From the NCBI RefSeq assembly GCF_905220995.1, contig NZ_CAJNBJ010000017.1, positions 372,001 to 436,000 of the forward strand: a stretch of 64,000 nt of DNA, read 5' to 3'. Both the position numbers and the translations under genes were made by a program. Positions 16,903 through 24,585 of the stretch are shown piece after piece (the first letter of the stretch is position 1; each line of letters starts with the position of its first letter). The DNA is from Nitrospira defluvii. GTDB lineage: Bacteria > Nitrospirota > Nitrospiria > Nitrospirales > Nitrospiraceae. The notes below the pieces were generated by a model that searched no databases, had not been told where the DNA came from, and worked only from the letters and a program-made list of their open reading frames with translations.

Positions 16903-17625
16903 CTAGCGTGGGCCAGACTCAGGGTGGCGTTTGGATTGAATGGTTCCGAGCCACGCTTCGAGGCGGGCAATCGTCGCCGCATGTTTCATGGTGGACGGTT
17001 CCGGTACCGATGCACTCACGGGTGTGGCAGCCGCTGCGTTTGTCGCTGGTGTCGATGGCCGGATCGAGTCGGAACCGACGGCAGCAGGGCTCTCGATCCT
17101 GAGCTTCTCGGATGTAGACTCAACCCCGAGACGTTTTTTCTCGCGCCTCGCGGGCGGCGCGTCGATTGGTGCGCCGGTAATGGTCCGCTTCAGGGAGAGC
17201 GCTTCCTCGTCGAAGGGATTGGCATTGAGGATGGCCATGCACGAACTCAGGGCCTGTTCGGTGTGCCCTTCGCTCTGGTAGAGCTTCGCCAGAATACGAT
17301 GCGCGCGCAGATTATCGGGGCGTTGTTTCACCACGTCTTCGAGAATAGACTTCGCCTTCGCCGGCTGGCCCAGCTGGTCGTAGACCCGCCCAAGCGCGGC
17401 CATGGCGGTCACAAAACCGGGATAGGCTTTGAGGCCATCTTCGAGGACGGCGGCGGCTTCCTGCCACATGCCGGCCTTGATGTACTCATCTGCGAGGGGA
17501 AGAAAGTCTTTCGAGCGAGGATCTTTGGCCACGGCTGTCGCCAACCGATCAATTTCCGCGGCAATGGCCGGATCGATGCGCGGAGATGCTGCCACGTGCG
17601 ACTCCTTAACGGCGGGAACGTCCAA
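16903..17625 (-). CDS. TPR-repeat protein
   Basis: The 240-residue protein has about three tetratricopeptide repeats between residues 35 and 140 (PLADEYIKAGMWQEAAAVLE, ALGRVYDQLGQPAKAKSILE, ILAKLYQSEGHTEQALSSCM). A linker rich in Ala, Pro, Ser and Thr follows (about 150-215), then a short helix ATIARLEAWLGTIQ. No signal peptide. TPRs bind partner proteins; the partner is unknown. The first 20 nt overlap the end of coaBC, so translation is probably coupled. Similar Ala/Pro-rich TPR proteins are common beside housekeeping genes in this kind of genome. Confidence 0.85.
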   Translation of the reverse strand: MDVPAVKESHVAASPRIDPAIAAEIDRLATAVAKDPRSKDFLPLADEYIKAGMWQEAAAVLEDGLKAYPGFVTAMAALGRVYDQLGQPAKAKSILEDVVKQRPDNLRAHRILAKLYQSEGHTEQALSSCMAILNANPFDEEALSLKRTITGAPIDAPPARREKKRLGVESTSEKLRIESPAAVGSDSIRPSTPATNAAAATPVSASVPEPSTMKHAATIARLEAWLGTIQSKRHPESGPR

Positions 17626-18853
17626 CCGGCTTCGTCGTCCGACGAGCGGTCGGCACTGTCAGGATTCGGTCGAGAATCCGGTCTGCGACGTCGCGTTTTG
17701 GCAGAAGAGGAAGCTCCTCGGCCTCGCCGTCTGCAGCCAGCAGGACAACCCGGTTGGTGTCCGACCCAAACCCGGAGCCTGCCGCCGACACGTCGTTGGC
17801 GACGAGCAGGTCAACGTGCTTAGCATGCAGCTTTTCTCTCGCATGGGCAAGGAGATCCTCGGTTTCTGCAGCGAACCCGACCAGCACTTGCGTCGTGCGG
17901 CGCTCGCCTAACTCTTGGAGAATATCGTCTGTCGGGGTGAGATCCAACTGAGTGATCGGGTGGTGACGCTTCTTGAGTTTGTGCTGAGATGGGTGTGCGG
18001 GACGAAAATCTGCGACCGCGGCGGCCATGATGACGGTGTCGCTCCAGGTAAACCGGCTCAGCAGGGCCTTCCGCATCTCTTCGGCAGTGGTCACGGGACA
18101 ATAGTCGACGCCGGTCGGCGCAGGAAGTGCCGTGGGGCCTGACACCAACACCACCTCCGCACCCCGCATCCTGGCGGCCTCGGCCAGTGCATACCCCATC
18201 TTTCCCGACGACCGGTTGGAAATAAACCGTACCGGGTCGATCGCCTCCTGTGTCGGGCCGGCGGAGATGAGTACCCGACGCCCGGACCAGTCTTTTCGCG
18301 GGAACAGTGCGGTCTGGAGGGCTGCCAAGATTCGCTGTTCATCAGCTAATCGTCCCTGGCCGGAGCGGCCGGACGCGAGCGGCCCTTCCTCGGGTTCCAC
18401 GATCACCGCCCCGCGTGCACGGAGCGTGGCGACATGTTCTACCACTGTCGGATGTTGCCACATGTCCCCGTCCATGGCGGGGACGAAAATCACGGGACAT
18501 TGGGTCGTGAGGAGCATCGTCGAGAGGAGATCATCGGCGAGTCCAAGCGCGGCCTTGGCGAGACAATTGGCCGTGGCCGGCGCGATGACGATGGCCTGGG
18601 CTTGCTCCGGCAAGGAGAGATGGAGCATTTCCTGGTGGGCTTCGAAGAGATCCGTCGCGACATGCGACCCGGATAACACTTCAAAGGTCAAGGGGGTCAC
18701 GAACCGGCAGGCGCCGGCCGTCATGACCACGTTGACTGTCGCGGCTTCTCGCCGAAGCAGGCGCAGCAGACTCACCGCCTTATAGGCGGCGATACTCCCC
18801 GTGACGGCGAGCACAAGGCGGACACCCGGGAGTGAGGGGCCGGTGGTCTGCAC
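17606..18853 (-). CDS. coaBC: Bifunctional phosphopantothenoylcysteine decarboxylase / synthetase
   Basis: The 415-residue protein makes 4'-phosphopantetheine for coenzyme A. The N-terminal FMN-binding decarboxylase (about 8-185) has LAVTGSIAAYKAVSLLR, the catalytic His in LHLSLPEQ, and APATANCLAKAALG. The C-terminal CTP-dependent ligase (about 190-400) has ISAGPTQEAIDPVRFISNRS and the KLKK loop. Two decarboxylase positions differ from the E. coli type: PAMD replaces PAMN, and LASGRSGQGRL has Ser where the active-site Cys (motif ACGDxGxGRM) is expected. It lies 9 nt downstream of rpoZ. Confidence 0.95.
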   Translation of the reverse strand: MQTTGPSLPGVRLVLAVTGSIAAYKAVSLLRLLRREAATVNVVMTAGACRFVTPLTFEVLSGSHVATDLFEAHQEMLHLSLPEQAQAIVIAPATANCLAKAALGLADDLLSTMLLTTQCPVIFVPAMDGDMWQHPTVVEHVATLRARGAVIVEPEEGPLASGRSGQGRLADEQRILAALQTALFPRKDWSGRRVLISAGPTQEAIDPVRFISNRSSGKMGYALAEAARMRGAEVVLVSGPTALPAPTGVDYCPVTTAEEMRKALLSRFTWSDTVIMAAAVADFRPAHPSQHKLKKRHHPITQLDLTPTDDILQELGERRTTQVLVGFAAETEDLLAHAREKLHAKHVDLLVANDVSAAGSGFGSDTNRVVLLAADGEAEELPLLPKRDVADRILDRILTVPTARRTTKPVGRSRR

Positions 18854-18862
18854 GAAGGAAGA

Positions 18863-19225
18863 CTACTCCTCGCCCTCCGGGGCGGCAGCGGGCTTTGCGG
18901 TATCGTCGACGTAGACGCTCAGCTCTTTCTTGATTTCCTTCGCGTCTTCGCCGGTCATCATGGCGAGGCGCTCGGTTTCGCCTTCCTTCACGCGCTTGGA
19001 TTCCTTGATCGCATCTCGGGCTTCCTTGCCGACCAGGAATTTCACCTTGTGGCGCAAGACTTCGTCGAGGGCAATGCTGGTCTCTTTGGTGAACTTGGAC
19101 GAGGCGGTCATGCGTGCCCCCTGGACCAACTGCTTCGCCCGTTGCGCGGCAACGATCACCAAACGGTGTCGGGAATCGAATTCGTCGCTGGAGTATTCAG
19201 GCAATAACGTCAACATTTCACCCAT
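18863..19225 (-). CDS. rpoZ: RNA polymerase omega subunit
   Basis: A 120-residue RpoZ-like protein. Residues 10-55 contain YSSDEFDSRHRLVIVAAQRA, KQLVQGAR and KETSIALDEVL, the conserved omega core that packs on the beta' subunit. The remaining part is charged and ends in an acidic Ala/Pro/Glu tail. The position directly after gmk is the classical gmk-rpoZ arrangement and supports the call. Start ATG 19225 has AAAGGAG about 10 nt upstream and overlaps the gmk stop by 8 nt; a longer in-frame start would extend into gmk. Confidence 0.88.
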   Translation of the reverse strand: MGEMLTLLPEYSSDEFDSRHRLVIVAAQRAKQLVQGARMTASSKFTKETSIALDEVLRHKVKFLVGKEARDAIKESKRVKEGETERLAMMTGEDAKEIKKELSVYVDDTAKPAAAPEGEE

Positions 19226-19934
19226 GATTCGGCTGCTCCTTTGATGCGGGGGCCTGAGCGGCATTGCCAGACTTCCCCTCTTTGTCGAGAATAAATTTTT
19301 CTTCCAACCAGGTCATATTCAGGCGTTTGGTTTTGGTCCGTTCCGCCAGAAAAATGCTTTCCAGTTCCTTCAACGACTGCTTCAGGTCGTCATTCCGGAC
19401 GATGTAGTAATACTCGCGGTAGCTCCACACTTCTTCTTTGGCCTTCTGCAGGCGGCGTTGAATCTCTTCCGGCGAGTCCCCGGCCCTATTCTGCAATCGT
19501 GTGCGCAAGGTATCAAACGAGGGCGGAAGAATGAAAATATAGACGCCGTCTTCAAACTTTTTCTTCACTGAGCGGGCACCCTGCACGTCGATTTCGAGGA
19601 GCACGTCGATGCCCTGCTCCATCTTTTCTGTCAATTCCTTACGCGGGGTGCCATACAAGTTACCGTAGACATGAGCCCATTCCACGAACTCGTTCCGATC
19701 GATCATCTGCCGGAATGCCGTCTCGTCCAGGAAATGATAATCCTTACCGTTTACCTCTCCCGGCCGCGGCTTCCGCGTGGTGTAGGATACCGAGTGCCAG
19801 AGACCAGGGACGTTAGCCGTGATCTGTTTGCACAGAGTTGTCTTTCCGCTTCCCGATGGTGCGGAAATGATGAAGAGTATGCCCCGTCGTACTTGTGCCG
19901 GTTTCTCGTTGGGTGGAACGGGCGCGGTGCTCAT
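19218..19934 (-). CDS. gmk: Guanylate kinase
   Basis: The 238-residue enzyme phosphorylates GMP/dGMP to the diphosphate. The P-loop PSGSGKTT is at 26-33. The GMP-binding region has SYTTRKPRPGEVNGKDYHF and EFVEWAHVYGNLYGTP, and the acidic VLLEIDVQGA follows. The protein is 25-30 residues longer than common Gmk because of a disordered C-terminal tail (KSGNAAQAPASKEQPNHG) and a short N-terminal leader. It follows yicC by 30 nt and overlaps rpoZ, the typical yicC-gmk-rpoZ-coaBC arrangement. Confidence 0.97.
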   Translation of the reverse strand: MSTAPVPPNEKPAQVRRGILFIISAPSGSGKTTLCKQITANVPGLWHSVSYTTRKPRPGEVNGKDYHFLDETAFRQMIDRNEFVEWAHVYGNLYGTPRKELTEKMEQGIDVLLEIDVQGARSVKKKFEDGVYIFILPPSFDTLRTRLQNRAGDSPEEIQRRLQKAKEEVWSYREYYYIVRNDDLKQSLKELESIFLAERTKTKRLNMTWLEEKFILDKEGKSGNAAQAPASKEQPNHG

Positions 19935-19964
19935 AGATTCATCGTGCCGTCGACAAGACCGGCG

Positions 19965-20843
19965 TTACTCCACATTTTGGACTTGTTCGCGCAATTTTTC
20001 CAGTTCGGCTTTCATGCGAACGACCAGCGCGGCAATGTCGGCGTCATTTGCTTTAGAGCCGATTGTATTCACTTCCCGTCCCATTTCCTGAAGCAGAAAC
20101 TCCAAGGTCTTCCCCACGGACTCCTTGCTGTGGAGCGTCTGGTCGAACTGTAGCATATGTGACTCGAGTCTGACCAATTCTTCCGAGATGTCCGACCGGT
20201 CGGCATAGAGGGCGAGCTCCTGCTGGAGTCTCGCGGGGTCCGGGAGTTCGGTCTGGAGAAGGGCTTCAATCCGCCCCTTCATGCGACCAAATGCGTTGGC
20301 GGCCAGTTCCGGTGCTCGATCCGCCACAACGGATTTCGCGATGCGAATCGCGTCCAGATGCGCATGCAGGTCCTTCACCAGCGCATCCCCTTCTCGTCTA
20401 CGCATCTTTTCCAGGTCCGTCAACGCGCCACCGAGGGCTCGCACGACCGTTTTGCCCAGATGTTCTGTGTCGACCGGTTCATCGGTGATCGAGACGATGT
20501 CCCGAAATCCGGCCAACAGGGAAATATCGACGGTGCCTTTCAGCCCCAAACCTTTTTGCAGTTTCTTGAGGGCGACATGATATTGCTTGGCGAGCGCCTG
20601 ATCAATCTGGACGGTTTTCAGGCTCCCGCCGGCGGCATGAACGGAGACCGACACATCGACCCGACCTCGCAGGCAGCGTTGCTGGACGGTTTTTCGAATC
20701 TGGTCTTCCAACTGTGCGAGGGAACGAGGCACTCGCACCGCCACTTCCAGAAACCGGTGATTGACTGAACGGATCTCCACGGTGACGCTTGCGGTCTGCG
20801 ACGTCACGTCTTTTTTCCCATACCCCGTCATGCTCCGGATCAT
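19965..20843 (-). CDS. yicC: YicC family endoribonuclease-like protein
   Basis: A 292-residue member of the YicC family (YicC-like N-terminal domain plus DUF1732 C-terminal domain). The N-terminus MIRSMTGYGKK and VEIRSVNHRFLEVAVRVPR are diagnostic; the C-terminal domain holds EELVRLESHMLQFDQTLHS and KTLEFLLQEMGREVNTIGSK. E. coli YicC is reported to be involved in RNA turnover. Start ATG 20843 overlaps the nth stop (ATGA), with GGGAGGGG upstream. An in-frame start 40 codons further up lies inside nth and lacks family residues. Neighbour order nth-yicC-gmk. Confidence 0.94.
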   Translation of the reverse strand: MIRSMTGYGKKDVTSQTASVTVEIRSVNHRFLEVAVRVPRSLAQLEDQIRKTVQQRCLRGRVDVSVSVHAAGGSLKTVQIDQALAKQYHVALKKLQKGLGLKGTVDISLLAGFRDIVSITDEPVDTEHLGKTVVRALGGALTDLEKMRRREGDALVKDLHAHLDAIRIAKSVVADRAPELAANAFGRMKGRIEALLQTELPDPARLQQELALYADRSDISEELVRLESHMLQFDQTLHSKESVGKTLEFLLQEMGREVNTIGSKANDADIAALVVRMKAELEKLREQVQNVE

Positions 20844-21511
20844 CGTACGGTTTTCCCCTCCCAACGGCACTCTGAAGCGATCGCGCAGTCTCGGCATTTC
20901 GGTGCGCGCGCGAGGCACACGTATCGGCCGTGCAGAAGGAGCCGTTGTGATCCTTCCGTCCACTGGCGTGCAGGCAGCAACATTTGTAGGTCAGCTTCAA
21001 CTTTGTCCGGATCAGTATGGCGAGTCAGGTGCAGGCGTCCGGAGACGCGTTTGACATGGGTATCAACCACCACAGCCGGCTTGTCGAACACATTGCCGAG
21101 GAGCACATTCGCTGTTTTTCGCCCGACTCCCGGCAGGGTCGTGAGGGCGTCCATCGTATCCGGCACCTCACCGTGAAATTGCTCGGTGACGACCTTCGCG
21201 CACTGCATCAGATTCTTGGCTTTTGTCTTGAAGAATCCGGTTGGGCGAATCAGGGCTTCCAGTTCTGCCGGGTCGGCCTCCGCATAATCGCGTGGGTGGT
21301 GATACCGGCGGAACAGATTCGGCGTGACCTGGTTGACACGCTGGTCCGTACATTGCGCCGACAGGATGGTGGCCACCAGCAGTTCCCAGGGGGTGCGGTG
21401 GTCCAATTCCACCTTCATAGCCGGTGCGGTGTCTCGTAACGTCGTGAGGATGCGCTGGAGGCGGCGGCGTTCCGCGGAGGCGGAAGATGTCGGTGTCACG
21501 ACAGATTTCAT
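20840..21511 (-). CDS. nth: Endonuclease III (DNA glycosylase/AP lyase)
   Basis: A 223-residue base-excision repair enzyme for oxidised pyrimidines. The helix-hairpin-helix LTTLPGVGRKTANVLL contains the catalytic Lys, and VVDTHVKRVSGRLHLT contains the catalytic Asp. The C-terminal [4Fe-4S] motif C-x6-C-x2-C-x5-C is complete (CLARAPKCRDCAIASEC). I chose ATG 21511 (MKSVVTP), which gives the usual length; a longer frame to 21640 would run into hflX. It lies 34 nt after hflX and overlaps yicC by 4 nt. Confidence 0.95.
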   Translation of the reverse strand: MKSVVTPTSSASAERRRLQRILTTLRDTAPAMKVELDHRTPWELLVATILSAQCTDQRVNQVTPNLFRRYHHPRDYAEADPAELEALIRPTGFFKTKAKNLMQCAKVVTEQFHGEVPDTMDALTTLPGVGRKTANVLLGNVFDKPAVVVDTHVKRVSGRLHLTRHTDPDKVEADLQMLLPARQWTEGSQRLLLHGRYVCLARAPKCRDCAIASECRWEGKTVR

Positions 21512-21545
21512 GATGCGTTGCTGATGGGCACCAATTGTGCAGCGC

Positions 21546-23411
21546 TTAAGATCGAGATGCAAGTGCCAGGTCCTGTGGCGGTTGGTCCGGATGCTCCGCA
21601 GGCGCTGAGAAGGACGGCACCACAGGGAGGAGTGTCTCAAGGTGCGCGATCAACGGGCGTAAACTGTCCCGGTTCAAGGCCGAGATGCCGATGGCATGAT
21701 AACGCGCACTCAGCGCGGTGACTTCCTGTGCGGCAAGCCGATCACACTTGTTGAGGACCATGACCCGTGGAATGGTATCCATGTTCAGCGACTGAAGGAT
21801 GCTGTCGACCGCCTTGATCTGCTGATCAATATCGACTGCGGAGGCATCCACCACGTGGAGCAGCAGGTCGGCATCACGGAGTTCTTCCAGGGTCGTACGA
21901 AAGGCGCCAACCAAGTCTTTGGGCAGGTCCCGGATAAATCCCACGGTATCGGTGACGATGACTTCCCGGTCGTGCGGGAAGCGTAGGCGGCGACTGGTGG
22001 TGTCGAGTGTTTCAAAGAGCCGATCCTGTGCGGGGATCTCGCTGTGGGTCAGGGTGTTGAGCAGCGTGGATTTCCCGGCGTTCGTATATCCCACGATGGA
22101 AAGAATGGGGAGCCCCTGCCGGATACGCTTCGCTCGGCGCTGATCCTGATGGCGGGCGACATCCGCAATTTCCCGCTCCAGGTGCGCGATGCGATCGCGG
22201 ATGCGGCGGCGATCGGTCTCCAGTTTGGTTTCGCCCGGCCCTCTGGATCCTATGCCTCCCCCAAGACGTGACAGCGAGGTACCGTGTCCAAGGAGCCTGG
22301 GGAGCAGGTAACGAAGCTGGGCCAACTCGACCTGTACCTTTCCTTCCCGCGTGTGAGCGCGGCGGGCAAAAATATCCAGAATGAGCTGGGTCCGATCGAT
22401 GACTTTGATGTCCGTCACCTCGGAGATCGCTCTCGCCTGTGCGGGAGCAAGATCCTGGTCGAAAATGATCAGGTCGGCGCCCTTTTGGAGCGCGCGCATC
22501 ACCATCTCCTTCAATTTCCCTTTGCCGAGCAAGTACCGTTCGTAGCCTTCCTGGGTGCGTTGAACGACACGGTCAAGGACGCGAACGCCGGCCGATTCGG
22601 CCAACTCGCTGAGCTCTTCCAGATGCTCTTCCTGCTCGGCGCGACTTCGGGGTGATGCGCTCACCAGAATCGCGGATTCCGTGCCGGCGGATACCGTATG
22701 GTGAGTAGCTGAACGCTGGAGGTCGCTTTCGAGCGTATGCAGGAACGTATCCAATTGGAGGTCGAGTTCGTGGAAGGGGACCGGTTTAAGCAGACGGCAG
22801 ACCTCGCCCTCAGGGTTGGGCGGCAGCAGATGGGCCAGATGCAACAGACTGGGTTCCCCTTCCTGGGTGACACCGAGCACGCCGATCAAATCCAGCCGCA
22901 GCATCGCGAGGTGGGTGATGTCTTCCTGACTGAGCGGCTCTTCGTGCAGATGTGTCCGGATGAGTCGGAGTCCTCGGAGTGAGTGTGCGCCGACTCTGAA
23001 TTTTGCCAATGATTCGATGGTGGGGGCGCACCCCGGCCCGACCAATACCTGTTCGATGACTCCGCGGCGCGTGATGAGCAGTCCGATGGGACGGCGCATG
23101 TCGCGTGAGAGCTGGCTCGCCGTGCGCGCCAGTTCGGTCGTGATCACGACCGAGGCCGGAATGCGCCGACGGTACAACCGCTCCAACGCCGCAAGGTGAC
23201 TGGCTTTCAGGCCACTGATTTGTCCGTGAATGGTGGCGATGGTCAGACTCCCAAAGTACTTGAGTGTTACCGTCTTCGGCCAGTGGCTCCGCCAGGTGCG
23301 GCGGAAGGCAACACACAATCCGGCAGGGCTTCGCCGTCCAGCGCCGTGACCTGGCCGAGGAGCAGTGCCCGCTGCCCTGCGGCGGCGATCATCGCTGCAT
23401 TGTCGGTGCAA
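21546..23411 (-). CDS. hflX: Ribosome-associated GTPase HflX
   Basis: HflX binds the large ribosomal subunit and splits stalled ribosomes. The G domain has GYTNAGKSTLLN (G1), DTVGFIRDLP (G3) and NKCD (G4), preceded by the Gly-rich linker GGGIGSRGPGETKLETDRRR and the nucleotide-binding subdomain GKGKLKEM. An extra N-terminal region (about 50-230) is seen in long HflX forms. The start is uncertain: the open frame reaches ATG 23411, but that overlaps tsaD by 145 nt, and residues before about 50 (KYFGSLTIATIHGQ) look non-homologous. TTG 23318 or a rare start nearer 23250 may be real. Confidence 0.92.
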   Translation of the reverse strand: MHRQCSDDRRRRAAGTAPRPGHGAGRRSPAGLCVAFRRTWRSHWPKTVTLKYFGSLTIATIHGQISGLKASHLAALERLYRRRIPASVVITTELARTASQLSRDMRRPIGLLITRRGVIEQVLVGPGCAPTIESLAKFRVGAHSLRGLRLIRTHLHEEPLSQEDITHLAMLRLDLIGVLGVTQEGEPSLLHLAHLLPPNPEGEVCRLLKPVPFHELDLQLDTFLHTLESDLQRSATHHTVSAGTESAILVSASPRSRAEQEEHLEELSELAESAGVRVLDRVVQRTQEGYERYLLGKGKLKEMVMRALQKGADLIIFDQDLAPAQARAISEVTDIKVIDRTQLILDIFARRAHTREGKVQVELAQLRYLLPRLLGHGTSLSRLGGGIGSRGPGETKLETDRRRIRDRIAHLEREIADVARHQDQRRAKRIRQGLPILSIVGYTNAGKSTLLNTLTHSEIPAQDRLFETLDTTSRRLRFPHDREVIVTDTVGFIRDLPKDLVGAFRTTLEELRDADLLLHVVDASAVDIDQQIKAVDSILQSLNMDTIPRVMVLNKCDRLAAQEVTALSARYHAIGISALNRDSLRPLIAHLETLLPVVPSFSAPAEHPDQPPQDLALASRS

Positions 23412-24355
23412 TAGGAGAGAGCCGGGAGTCCCAACTCTATCCCCTCTTGGGTGGCCCGCTCGGTCAATTTGGCCCGCAGCCGGGAATTCGCAGACACACC
23501 GCCGACGACCGCGAGTGCGGACACCCCTGCTCTCTCGACCGCTGCGAACGCCTGTCGCACGAGGACGTCCACGATGGCCTCCTGATAACAGGCTGCCAAG
23601 TCGGCCTGCTGCTCGGCGATCGCGTTCGGGGTCAGGGTTTGAAGGTGATAGAGCAAGGCGGTTTTCAATCCGCTGAAGCTGAAATCCAAGGCCCCGGTTC
23701 TCACACGAGAGCGCGGGAACCGCACCACTGTCGGGCGCCCCTTGCGGGCGGCAGCATCGATGAGTGGCCCACCGGGATAGCCCAGGCCCAGCATCTGCGC
23801 GCCTTTGTCGAAGGCCTCTCCGGCCGCGTCGTCGATCGTACGTCCCATGAGCCGAAAGCCACCCGACTCGTCCGCATGAAACAGATGGGTGTGGCCACCT
23901 GATGCGATCAACACCACGCAGTTTCGAGGAAACGCCGGGCGATCGATCCAGGCCGAAGCGATATGGCCCTCAAGGTGACTGACGCCGACCAACGGAATTC
24001 CCAGGGCGTACGCGATGGACTTCGCGTAACTCAGCCCGACCAAAAGGGCGCCGGCCAGGCCAGGCCCTTGCGTCACGGCGATGGCGGTGAGGTCCTGCCA
24101 TCCGAGTCTCGCGTTGTCCAAGGCCCGGCGAGTGACATGATCCACATTTTGAATATGCGCGCGCGACGCCAATTCCGGCACGACCCCGCCGAATCGCTCA
24201 TGCACCGCCTGTTGGGAGGAAATGATATTGGAGAGGACATGTCCGGTGCCATCGAGCACGGCCGCAGCGGTTTCATCGCAGGATGTTTCAATTCCCAGGA
24301 TTGGGCCGAGGACGGTAGTGGCGCCGAAGGTGGTCATGCTACAGACAGGTGCCAT
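23267..24355 (-). CDS. tsaD: tRNA N6-threonylcarbamoyladenosine transferase TsaD
   Basis: The protein catalyses transfer of the threonylcarbamoyl group to A37 of ANN-decoding tRNAs, with TsaB and TsaE. ILGIETSCDETAAAVLDG opens the ASKHA fold; the metal-binding histidines lie in VSHLEGHIASAW, and the nucleotide motifs are LIASGGHTHLF and VVGGVSANSRLR. Length (about 356-362) is normal. Start is ATG 24355 or ATG 24337; neither has a strong ribosome-binding site. It is the first gene of the long minus-strand block that runs through hflX, nth, yicC, gmk, rpoZ and coaBC. Confidence 0.96.
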   Translation of the reverse strand: MAPVCSMTTFGATTVLGPILGIETSCDETAAAVLDGTGHVLSNIISSQQAVHERFGGVVPELASRAHIQNVDHVTRRALDNARLGWQDLTAIAVTQGPGLAGALLVGLSYAKSIAYALGIPLVGVSHLEGHIASAWIDRPAFPRNCVVLIASGGHTHLFHADESGGFRLMGRTIDDAAGEAFDKGAQMLGLGYPGGPLIDAAARKGRPTVVRFPRSRVRTGALDFSFSGLKTALLYHLQTLTPNAIAEQQADLAACYQEAIVDVLVRQAFAAVERAGVSALAVVGGVSANSRLRAKLTERATQEGIELGLPALSYCTDNAAMIAAAGQRALLLGQVTALDGEALPDCVLPSAAPGGATGRRR

Positions 24356-24481
24356 ACAGTTCGTGCGGTTGCCGACATGACCCTACGCAGGATGAGCAAG
24401 AACAGCGTTGAAGCCCAATAGCCATGGGTAGGAGCTGGGACGGGATGAGCCGAAATCTCATGAAGGACGGTTTGCGCTTCG

Positions 24482-24527
24482 AAAAAACGACAACCCCCGG
24501 ATCCGATTGAGGACCGCGGGGGTTGCC
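24482..24527 (-). terminator. Rho-independent terminator of clpC
   Basis: On the minus strand, CAACCCCC (arm 24518-24525) pairs with GGGGGTTG (24491-24498) and is followed within a few bases by six T (24482-24487). It lies 59 nt past the clpC stop, in the right orientation, and separates clpC from tsaD. Confidence 0.9.
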
Positions 24528-24585
24528 GGTAGTACTACAGGATCTCAAGTACGCGTTGACCCTACCCTGACGGATGGCCGTCGAG

